Assembly: GCA_051891195.1 (NCBI GenBank)
Contig: JBJFEZ010000019.1
Span: forward strand, 1 to 13,140
From: CAG-273 sp051891195
GTDB taxonomy: Bacteria; Bacillota; Clostridia; TANB77; CAG-508
Reading direction: 5' to 3'
DNA: 13,140 nt
In this document: positions 7,494 to 13,140 of the stretch, one piece after another
Layout of the letters: each line of letters starts with the position of its first letter
Position numbering within the stretch: position 1 is the first letter of the stretch
Notes under the pieces: model-generated
Databases searched by the model: none
What the model was told of the DNA's origin: nothing
The model's input: only the letters and a program-made list of their open reading frames with translations
Translations under genes and position numbers: made by a program

Positions 7494-8615
7494 ATGAATA
7501 AAATATTGATATTATCTTGTGGAACTGGAGGAGGACATAATTCTGCAGCGTTAGCAATACAAGAAAGTCTAAAAGAAAAAGGTGTACAAGCAGATTTTAT
7601 TGAATACTTAAGCATTATTAATCCAAGAATAAAAAACAGAATAAATAAAATATATATAAAATCAACAAAAAAAAATGGAAAAGTATTTAAAATAGCCTAT
7701 CGCTTAGGCGAATTGTACCAAAAGACAAAATTAAGGTCACCAGTATATGGATTAAACAGTCTAAATAAGCAAAAACTATATAATTATATTATAAAAAATA
7801 AATATAATTATATTGTAACTACACATTTATTTGCAGCCGAGGCGTTAACATCTATAAAAAAGGAGTACCCAATTCATTTTATAGCAGTTGCAACAGACTA
7901 TGTAAGTATTCCTTTCTGGGAAGAAACAAATCCAGATTATTTTATAATACCAAATAAAGACTTAGAACAAGATTTTATTAATAGAGGAATTGACAAAAGT
8001 AAATTATTACCATTAGGAATACCAGTAGCCAAAGAATATACTAAGAAATATGATAAAAACAAATGCAAGAAGCAATTAAATTTAGAAGAAGACAAGAAAT
8101 ATGTTTTAATACTAACTGGAAGTATGGGATTTGGAAATGTAACACAAATGGTAGAAAAATTATTAAAACAAATTGATAATATTATATTTATTATTTCTTG
8201 TGGCAATAACACTAAATTATTGAATGATTTAAAAAATATTTATAAAGATGACAATCGTGTTATAGCAATTCCATTTACTAACAAATTAAGCGAGTATATG
8301 AAAAGCAGTGAAATTATACTTAGCAAACCAGGAGGACTAACTACAACAGAAATAGCAATACTTAACAAGCCTTTTATACACACAATGCCAATACCTGGCT
8401 GTGAAAATTATAATGCAAACTTTTTTAGTCAAAGAAAAATGTCAATAAAATGTAATACTGTAGATGAAGTTGTTAAAAACACAAAAGAATTGTTGGAAGA
8501 TGTTAAACTTCAAGAAGAAATGATAAAAAATCAAAATAAGTATATGAACAAAAATGTAAATGATGATATAAGTAAAATTATTATAGAAGAATGTGAAAAA
8601 AGGGAGAATTTATGA
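7494..8615 (+). CDS. MGDG-synthase-like glycosyltransferase (GT28; diacylglycerol glycosyltransferase)
   Basis: This protein likely transfers sugar from a UDP-sugar to diacylglycerol, making membrane glycolipids (also the lipid anchor of lipoteichoic acid in many Gram-positives). The 373 residues follow the MGDG synthase/UgtP layout. The N-terminal Rossmann domain carries the acceptor loop GTGGGHNSAA (10-19), followed by HLFAAEAL (111-118) and ATDY (133-136). The C-terminal nucleotide-sugar domain carries LTGSMGFGN (207-215), SKPGGLTTTE (277-286) and PGCENYNANF (301-310). No signal peptide is seen; these enzymes sit at the inner membrane face. A GGGGAG ribosome binding site precedes the start. 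Its stop overlaps the next start by 4 bp (ATGA), indicating coupled translation with the acyltransferase. The exact sugar and processivity cannot be told from sequence. Confidence 0.88.
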   Translation: MNKILILSCGTGGGHNSAALAIQESLKEKGVQADFIEYLSIINPRIKNRINKIYIKSTKKNGKVFKIAYRLGELYQKTKLRSPVYGLNSLNKQKLYNYIIKNKYNYIVTTHLFAAEALTSIKKEYPIHFIAVATDYVSIPFWEETNPDYFIIPNKDLEQDFINRGIDKSKLLPLGIPVAKEYTKKYDKNKCKKQLNLEEDKKYVLILTGSMGFGNVTQMVEKLLKQIDNIIFIISCGNNTKLLNDLKNIYKDDNRVIAIPFTNKLSEYMKSSEIILSKPGGLTTTEIAILNKPFIHTMPIPGCENYNANFFSQRKMSIKCNTVDEVVKNTKELLEDVKLQEEMIKNQNKYMNKNVNDDISKIIIEECEKRENL

Positions 8616-9370
8616 AAACAATTACTAACGAATCTGTAGTTGAAGACGAAAATAGCGATATTATTCAAATGTGGGAACCACTAGAACTTGAAATAAATGA
8701 AGAATATAAATATGTACCAACTGGAATGCTTTTTACTATTCTTTCAAACATATTATATTATATAATAGCGTTTCCAATCTTAAGAATAATAACCAAAATA
8801 GTATATGACCTAAAAATAGAAGGAAAAGAAAATATTAGGAATTTAAAAAATGGAGCAGTTACTGTTTCTAATCATGTGTTGTTTTTAGATTGTGCTATGG
8901 TGGGATTAGCTTGTGGACTTAAAAAAGTATATTACACAACAAGGGAAGGAAGTTTTAAAATTCCTTTTGTAAGAAAACTTATTAAATTATTAAGAGCAAT
9001 ACCTATTCCAAAAAATATAAAAAATAAGAAAAATTTTATAAAAGAAATAAATAATCTTTTACAAACAGGAAAGGCAGTACATTTTTATCCAGAAGCTGCT
9101 TTATGGACTTACTATGAAAAATTAAGAAACTTTAAGGATGGAGCATTTGAGTTTGCTGTTGGCAATAAAGTTCCAGTAGTTCCTATGGTATTTAAATTTA
9201 GAGAACCACAAGGAATTAGAAAAATTTTTAAAAAGAAAAAAGATGTTACACTAGTTGTTTTAGAACCCATAACACATACTGAAGAAGAAAATAAAAGAAA
9301 TAGTGTAGAAAATTTAAAACAAAAAGTTCATAAACAAATGGAAAATGAATTGAAAAATAAAATATATTAA
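8612..9370 (+). CDS. PlsC-type lysophospholipid acyltransferase (1-acyl-glycerol-3-phosphate acyltransferase family)
   Basis: This protein probably acylates lysophosphatidic acid or a related lysolipid. It has the catalytic H-x4-D motif in SNHVLFLD (H88, D93) and the substrate-binding block FYPEAALW (158-165), a variant of the usual FPEGTRS in which Gly-Thr are replaced by Ala-Ala. PVVPMVFKF follows (188-196). An amphipathic or hydrophobic stretch at about 38-62 should tether it to the membrane, and the acidic first 35 residues are an extension not typical of minimal PlsC. At 252 residues it is normal for the family. It overlaps the glycosyltransferase by 4 bp and precedes the bile salt hydrolase by 20 bp. 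Confidence 0.88.
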   Translation: MKTITNESVVEDENSDIIQMWEPLELEINEEYKYVPTGMLFTILSNILYYIIAFPILRIITKIVYDLKIEGKENIRNLKNGAVTVSNHVLFLDCAMVGLACGLKKVYYTTREGSFKIPFVRKLIKLLRAIPIPKNIKNKKNFIKEINNLLQTGKAVHFYPEAALWTYYEKLRNFKDGAFEFAVGNKVPVVPMVFKFREPQGIRKIFKKKKDVTLVVLEPITHTEEENKRNSVENLKQKVHKQMENELKNKIY

Positions 9371-9390
9371 ATTGAACAAGGAGGAAGAAT

Positions 9391-10365
9391 ATGTGTACAG
9401 CAGCAACATATAAAACAAAGGATTTTTACTTTGGACGTACATTAGATTACGAATTTTCTTATGGAGATGAAGTTACAATTACTCCACGAAATTATGTATT
9501 TAATTTTATAAAAAAAGGCGAAATAAAAACTCATTATGCAATAATTGGTATGGCATATATAGCAGAAGATTACCCTTTGTATTATGATGCCATAAATGAA
9601 AAAGGTTTAGGAATTGCAGGGCTAAATTTTGTAGGAAATGCAGACTATAAAGAAGAGGCAAAGAATAAAGACAATATAACACAATTTGAATTTATACCTT
9701 GGATTCTTAGTCAATGTGCAACGGTAAAAGAAGCACGAGAACTAATAGAAAAAATAAATTTATTAAATATTCCATTTAATGATAAATTACCACTAGCTCA
9801 ATTACATTGGATTATTGCAGATAGTAAAGAAACTATAACAGTAGAAGCAGTAAAAGAGGGAGTTAAAATATATGAAAATGAAGTAGGAGTTTTAACCAAT
9901 AATCCAACATTTGATAAGCAGATGTTTGCGTTAAATAATTATATGTATTTATCTACAAAAGCTCCAGAAAATAAATTTGCTAAAAGTTTAAATTTAGAAC
10001 AATATAGTCGTGGAATGGGAGCAATAGGACTTCCTGGTGACTTATCATCACAATCTAGGTTTATAAGAGTAGCATTTACAAAAATGAATTCTATTTCGGG
10101 AGAAGGAGAAAAAGAAAGTGTTAGCCAATTCTTTCATATTCTTAATTCAGTTGATCAACAAAGAGGATGCTGTGATTTGGGTGATGGCAAATATGAGATA
10201 ACAATTTATACATCTTGCTGTAATACAAATAAAGGAATTTATTACTATACAACCTATGATAATCATCAAATAACTGCAATAGATATGAATAAAGAAAACT
10301 TAGATGGAAACAAACTTGTGCGATATCCATTAATTAAAGAAGAACAAATCAAAATGCAAAATTAA
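9391..10365 (+). CDS. bsh: Choloylglycine hydrolase / bile salt hydrolase
   Basis: This Ntn-hydrolase cleaves the amide bond of glycine- or taurine-conjugated bile salts; removal of Met1 exposes the Cys2 nucleophile. The 324 residues match characterised enzymes such as the Clostridium perfringens one over their full length. Landmarks are MCT at the start, FGRTLDYEFSYG (R16, D19), NEKGLGIAGLNF (N79), LPLAQLHWIIADS, GVLTNNPTFD (N170), GLPGDLSSQSRFIRVAFTK (R223, R226), FFHILNSV, and near the end a YTSCCNTNKGIYYYTTYDN block with AIDMNKENLDGN. All catalytic residues known for the family are present, and the FVGNADY loop fits BSH rather than penicillin V acylase. There is no signal peptide, so it is cytoplasmic. 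A strong AAGGAGGAA ribosome binding site precedes it. It is the third gene of the operon, and no clear terminator follows. Confidence 0.95.
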   Translation: MCTAATYKTKDFYFGRTLDYEFSYGDEVTITPRNYVFNFIKKGEIKTHYAIIGMAYIAEDYPLYYDAINEKGLGIAGLNFVGNADYKEEAKNKDNITQFEFIPWILSQCATVKEARELIEKINLLNIPFNDKLPLAQLHWIIADSKETITVEAVKEGVKIYENEVGVLTNNPTFDKQMFALNNYMYLSTKAPENKFAKSLNLEQYSRGMGAIGLPGDLSSQSRFIRVAFTKMNSISGEGEKESVSQFFHILNSVDQQRGCCDLGDGKYEITIYTSCCNTNKGIYYYTTYDNHQITAIDMNKENLDGNKLVRYPLIKEEQIKMQN

Positions 10366-10366
10366 A

Positions 10367-10582
10367 AAATTTGCATATTCAGAAGAATTTGAAAGATATA
10401 ATTATGAAACGAATAAAATAGAAACAGGAGCTCACAAATGTTATTTAAAATGTGGATTTAAAGATACAGGAAAAAGTAGAGAAGCAATATTTTTAAATGG
10501 AAAGTATTATGATAAGTTACATATGGATATACTTGAAAATGAATTTGAAGGAGATTATATTAGAAATAAAAATATAAAATAA
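10367..10582 (+). pseudogene. C-terminal remnant of a GNAT (RimJ/RimL-type) acetyltransferase
   Basis: An open stretch of about 71 codons begins two bases after the bile salt hydrolase stop and ends at TAA 10580-10582. It has no start codon or ribosome binding site. The translation includes AHKCYLKCGFKDTGKSREAI and FLNGKYYDKLHMDILENEF, the hallmark end of RimL-like N-acetyltransferases (typically A-x-x-C/L-Y-x-K-x-G-F-K-x-x-G-x-x-R-E-A-x-x-x-N-G-x-Y-x-D). The N-terminal acetyl-CoA-binding core is absent, and the first 20 codons (KFAYSEEFERYNYETNKIET) do not match it. This is best read as a decayed gene truncated when the present gene order formed. Confidence 0.75.
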
Positions 10583-10610
10583 TAAGTAATTATAGTGACA
10601 ACTTATAATT

Positions 10611-10639
10611 TAGTAATTTGCTAGAAAAATAGTAATTTG
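10611..10639 (+). repeat. Short direct repeat TAGTAATTTG x2
   Basis: TAGTAATTTG occurs at 10611-10620 and again at 10630-10639 (19-bp period) in the gap between the GNAT remnant and the surface protein gene. It could be a pair of protein-binding sites two helical turns apart, or chance in AT-rich DNA. Confidence 0.3.
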
Positions 10640-10695
10640 TCGAGGAGATATTAGTTAAATATACCTTAATAAATTTAAGAAAATATATAGAATAT

Positions 10696-10722
10696 TTTAA
10701 TATTTTATGTTAAAATATTAAA
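10696..10722 (+). promoter_or_regulatory. Perfect 12-bp inverted repeat just upstream of the surface protein ribosome binding site
   Basis: Arms 10696-10707 and 10711-10722 (TTTAATATTTTA and its complement) flank a 3-nt centre TGT. It ends where the purine-rich ribosome binding site (GAAGGAAGAAG, 10723-10733) begins. The position suits an operator for a dimeric repressor or an RNA hairpin controlling ribosome access. The A/T-only arms make a weak hairpin and raise the chance of coincidence. Confidence 0.4.
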
Positions 10723-10739
10723 GAAGGAAGAAGATACAA

Positions 10740-12338
10740 ATGAATATAGAAAAAATAAATCCAAATATAAAGTATGTATATCATTACACATTAAAGAAAA
10801 ATGTTAAAAAAATATTAAATGATAAGGCAATAAAATCAAAAGATCAATATGTGTTTTTTACTAAAAGTCTAAATGATTCTATTATTGCATTTGAAAGAGA
10901 AATGATGCAGGAGAATAAACTGTATATTGATGTAGAAGGGAATTTGAGAAAAAGAGAAAAATGTAATAAAGATGATTATTGCATTTTAAAAATTCCATAT
11001 ATAAATGATAATCAATTTTATAAATTTAATTTTGAAAATCAAAGCAAAGAATCAATTTATACAATATCAATAAGTCATAAAGGTAGCTATAAATTTAAAG
11101 AAGCAAAAGTATTGGAATTTCCTAAAAATAGAAAATTAAATGTTTTGAGCAAAACTGCTGTTGCAGCTATTGTGGCGGGTATAATGTTATTTCCTTATAA
11201 TGCTTATGCTGCTAGTTGGTTAGATACTAATAATTATGATATTAGTTGGTATGTGGATGAAACATATGTAATAAACACAGCAGAACAAATGGCTGGACTT
11301 GCACATTTAGTAAATAATGAAAATAAAACATTTACAGGAAAAAATATTTGTATTAATGAAGATATAGATTTAACAGCAAATACGTGGGAGACAATAAAAG
11401 ATATTTTCAAAGGAACTATAGAAGGAAGTCATAGAATTATATTGAATTATTTAGATGGAAAGCTTGTAGAAAATAAAGATATTAGCTTGGTAGAATACTC
11501 ATACAAGATTTTAGAAGATAAAAATAATTTAAAAAATGTTGTTATTGGAATGCCATATACAGTTGAAAAATTGAAACTATCAACAGGTGCAAGAGCAGTA
11601 TTTTTAAACAATAAAGAACTTTCAAACGATCAATCATTATTAAATTTAACAGAAAACGATATAATTGAAGTATTTACAGGAAACTATAATATATTTATTA
11701 AAGATTCAAAAGGAATAATTTTACCGTTTTATTTTGAAAGTGGAGATTCAATTGAAAATATAAAAACTAAATATTCTGAAAAAGCTAATATTCCTAAAAA
11801 TAAAATAATTTTAAAATATAATGAAAAAGAACTAGAAGATGAAAGAACATTTGCAGATTATAATATATCCACAAAACAGTATATAACATTAGATGCTTAT
11901 GTGAAATTTGATATCAATATAAGTGTGGAAGAAGGTAAAGGAAATATAATTAGCTCAAAAAATACAGCATTGTCTGGAGAAAAAATAACAATTACATTAA
12001 ATCCAGATTCGGAATATGAACTTAGCAAATTAATAGTAAATGGAATTGAAAAAACAAATGAAGTTCAAAATAATGAACTAAACATAGAATGTGGCGATGA
12101 AGATATTAATGTAAAAGTTAGTTACAAATTAAAAGAAAAAGAAGAGGAATCTAAAGATAACGTAGATAAAGTAGAAGAAGAACCTAAAGATAATATAGAA
12201 ATAAAAGATAAAACAGAGGAAAATGTATTAATTAGTAATCCGGCAACAGGAGATAATATAATTAAATATATAATAGCATTTATTACTTCTATCGTAGGAA
12301 TAGTAATATGTAAATGTAAAAAAATAATGAAAAAATAA
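10740..12338 (+). CDS. Sortase-anchored mosaic surface protein with a ubiquitin-like domain
   Basis: This 532-residue protein has an unusual order of parts. Residues 1-130 form an apparently cytoplasmic domain without signal (YVYHYTLKKNVKKILNDKAI, then YVFFTKS and DDYCILKIPY), distantly reminiscent of ADP-ribosyltransferase-like folds but not assignable. Residues 131-158 are a signal-peptide-like segment (RKLNVLSK, hydrophobic core, AYA/A). Residues 170-235 hold a GLUG-like segment (YVINTAEQMAGLAHLVN, with W216 and GTIEGSHRI). Residues 316-390 align without gaps to ubiquitin, including DSIENIK and LEDERTFADYNI. Residues 388-463 resemble an InlB/Flg_new-type repeat. A Lys/Glu linker (464-499), the sorting motif NPATGD (500-505), a hydrophobic helix (507-524) and a basic tail end the protein. 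The adjacent class B sortase is the likely partner. A TTG at 11112 could start a secreted-only form but has only a weak ribosome binding site. Confidence 0.85.
   Translation: MNIEKINPNIKYVYHYTLKKNVKKILNDKAIKSKDQYVFFTKSLNDSIIAFEREMMQENKLYIDVEGNLRKREKCNKDDYCILKIPYINDNQFYKFNFENQSKESIYTISISHKGSYKFKEAKVLEFPKNRKLNVLSKTAVAAIVAGIMLFPYNAYAASWLDTNNYDISWYVDETYVINTAEQMAGLAHLVNNENKTFTGKNICINEDIDLTANTWETIKDIFKGTIEGSHRIILNYLDGKLVENKDISLVEYSYKILEDKNNLKNVVIGMPYTVEKLKLSTGARAVFLNNKELSNDQSLLNLTENDIIEVFTGNYNIFIKDSKGIILPFYFESGDSIENIKTKYSEKANIPKNKIILKYNEKELEDERTFADYNISTKQYITLDAYVKFDINISVEEGKGNIISSKNTALSGEKITITLNPDSEYELSKLIVNGIEKTNEVQNNELNIECGDEDINVKVSYKLKEKEEESKDNVDKVEEEPKDNIEIKDKTEENVLISNPATGDNIIKYIIAFITSIVGIVICKCKKIMKK
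11685..11909 (+). other. Ubiquitin-family (beta-grasp) domain within the surface protein
   Basis: Residues 316-390 align end to end with ubiquitin residues 1-75 without gaps. By eye, identities occur at ubiquitin positions I3, F4, K6, G10, E18, D21, I23, E24, N25, K27, K29, K33, I36, P37, L43, K48, L50, E51, D52, R54, T55, D58, Y59, N60, I61 and L69 (26 of 69). The hydrophobic patch residue I44 is replaced by Lys, and the C-terminal RGG conjugation tail is absent. It is therefore a structural module and not a conjugatable ubiquitin. Confidence 0.8.
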
Positions 12339-12402
12339 TGAAAAATAATACGAACCCCCTTGTGTGTATATCACATAGATAATAGACAGTTGTATAGCAA
12401 AT

Positions 12403-12446
12403 AAGAACGGTGGTAGCAAAAATATTCCATTGTTCTTTATTTTATA
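12403..12446 (+). terminator. Terminator-like hairpin between surface protein and sortase genes
   Basis: An 11-bp RNA stem (12403-12413 AAGAACGGTGG with 12427-12437 CCATTGTTCTT, including two G-U pairs) has a 13-nt loop and is followed by a T-rich tail (TTATTTTATA). It ends just before the sortase ribosome binding site (12451). It may terminate most transcripts of the abundant substrate and let a fraction read through into the sortase. Confidence 0.55.
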
Positions 12447-12463
12447 ATTAGAGGAGATATGCT

Positions 12464-13140
12464 TTGAAAAAAATATCAAATAAGAAGAATAATATATTTT
12501 CAATTATTGTAGTAATTCTTTTAACTGGAGTGTTAGTATTCTCTACAATAGAGGTTATAAAATATATAGTAGATAATAAGCAAAATAAAAAAATAGAAGA
12601 AGAAATATCTAATTTTGTTGAATATACAGAAGAAACTACAAACAATGAGGAACAAGAAGATAATACTAGCAATAAGTATAATATAGACTTTACTACATTA
12701 AAAGGAAAAAATGATGATACAGTAGGATTTTTAAAAGTAAATGGGACGGATATTGAAAATATTGTAGTTAAGGGAAATGATAATAGCTATTATTTAAAAC
12801 ACAATTTTAATAAAGAATATAACACAGCAGGTTGGATATTTGCAGATTACCATAATAAACTTGATGGAACAGATAGAAATATAATCATATATGGTCATAA
12901 TATGAGAAATAAGACAATGTTTGGAACACTTAAAAACATATTAGATAGTGATTGGCAAGAAAATGAATATAATAGAAAAATTACTTTTATCACAGAAAAA
13001 GAATCTGCTATTTACGATGTCTTTTCAGTATATCAAATAGAGACAGAAGATTATTATATGACAACAGATTTTAAAAATAATGAAGAATTTTTGAAATTTG
13101 CTAATACATTAAAATCAAGAAGTAAATATAACTTTGATGT
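12464..13140 (+). CDS. Class B sortase, 3' partial
   Basis: This membrane transpeptidase cleaves sorting motifs and joins proteins to the cell wall. The visible 225 residues contain a short basic N-terminus, a single transmembrane anchor (about 11-35), an acidic linker, and the class B catalytic core: DDTVGFLKVNGTDIENIVVK (84-103), YYLKHNF, AGWIFADYHN (122-131), and the catalytic histidine in IIYGHNM (H145). The catalytic cysteine and arginine lie beyond the window end. The start is TTG at 12464, with GAGGAG 7 bp upstream; the ATG at 12459 hits a stop after two codons. It sits 125 bp after the NPATG-bearing protein, making that protein its probable dedicated substrate. Confidence 0.93.
   Translation, partial: MKKISNKKNNIFSIIVVILLTGVLVFSTIEVIKYIVDNKQNKKIEEEISNFVEYTEETTNNEEQEDNTSNKYNIDFTTLKGKNDDTVGFLKVNGTDIENIVVKGNDNSYYLKHNFNKEYNTAGWIFADYHNKLDGTDRNIIIYGHNMRNKTMFGTLKNILDSDWQENEYNRKITFITEKESAIYDVFSVYQIETEDYYMTTDFKNNEEFLKFANTLKSRSKYNFD

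Noticed and set aside
10582..10606. Terminator after the GNAT remnant (ATAAGT/ACTTAT)
   Set aside because: The stem is only 6 bp with a 13-nt loop, no G+C-rich core and no T-run directly after it.
12395..12430. T-box-like GGTGGTA motif before the sortase
   Set aside because: Only part of the T-box core matches, the leader is too short for the specifier stem, and a sortase is not an expected T-box target. The bases are used by the terminator-like stem.
1319..12672. Numerous minus-strand open frames of 60-124 codons
   Set aside because: All lie opposite well-supported + strand genes or AT-rich gaps, have low-complexity Phe/Leu/Ser-rich translations, and show no family match or ribosome binding site.
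1..13140. CRISPR array, tRNA, rRNA, transposase or DGR reverse transcriptase
   Set aside because: None was found on either strand by reading the sequence and translations. The only repeats are the short ones listed.

Overview
This 13.1 kb window is AT-rich (roughly 27-30% G+C) and every gene lies on the + strand. A NAD+-dependent ligase, a class B sortase with a wall-anchored substrate, a Clostridia-style pilin-like exported protein and a bile salt hydrolase together suggest an uncultured gut member of the Bacillota, most likely Clostridia. The taxonomic call is inference. Both window edges cut genes.

Layout. (1) 1-1340: the 3' part of a pilin-like surface protein gene whose C-terminal half has a formylglycine-generating-enzyme / C-type-lectin-like fold. 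Its last ~120 bp are abruptly GC-rich, with AAC/TAC/CGC codons foreign to the rest of the window, which is the signature of a diversity-generating retroelement (DGR) variable region. A perfect 7-bp tandem duplication at 290-303 breaks the reading frame, and removing one copy restores it. A strong hairpin terminator follows. (2) 1413-7355: a co-directional run of pgsA (phosphatidylglycerophosphate synthase), ligA (DNA ligase), an 86-aa unknown protein, a membrane protein with a SHOCT-like tail, a 238-aa unknown protein, a PF06541-type membrane protein and a DUF362 protein, closed by a terminator at 7397-7427. (3) 7494-10365: a lipid/bile operon of an MGDG-synthase-like glycosyltransferase, a PlsC-type acyltransferase overlapping it by 4 bp, and a bile salt hydrolase 20 bp further on. 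A promoter overlaps the preceding terminator. (4) 10367-10582: a start-less C-terminal remnant of a GNAT acetyltransferase. (5) 10740-13140: a mosaic surface protein followed by a class B sortase that runs off the window.

The most unusual gene is the 532-aa surface protein (10740-12338). It has a ~130-residue N-terminal domain lacking any secretion signal, then an internal signal-peptide-like segment, a GLUG-like segment, a domain that aligns without gaps to eukaryotic ubiquitin (about 26 identities over 69 positions by eye), an InlB/Flg_new-like repeat, an acidic linker, an NPATGD sorting motif, a membrane helix and a basic tail. The adjacent sortase is the natural candidate to attach it to the cell wall. 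A hairpin in the 125-bp gap may adjust sortase expression relative to its substrate.

The two ends of the window therefore both concern the cell surface: a probably hypervariable, currently frameshifted adhesin-like protein at one end, and a ubiquitin-like wall protein with its sortase at the other. Housekeeping lipid and DNA functions and bile tolerance lie between them. No reverse transcriptase, template repeat, tRNA, rRNA, CRISPR array or transposase was seen.
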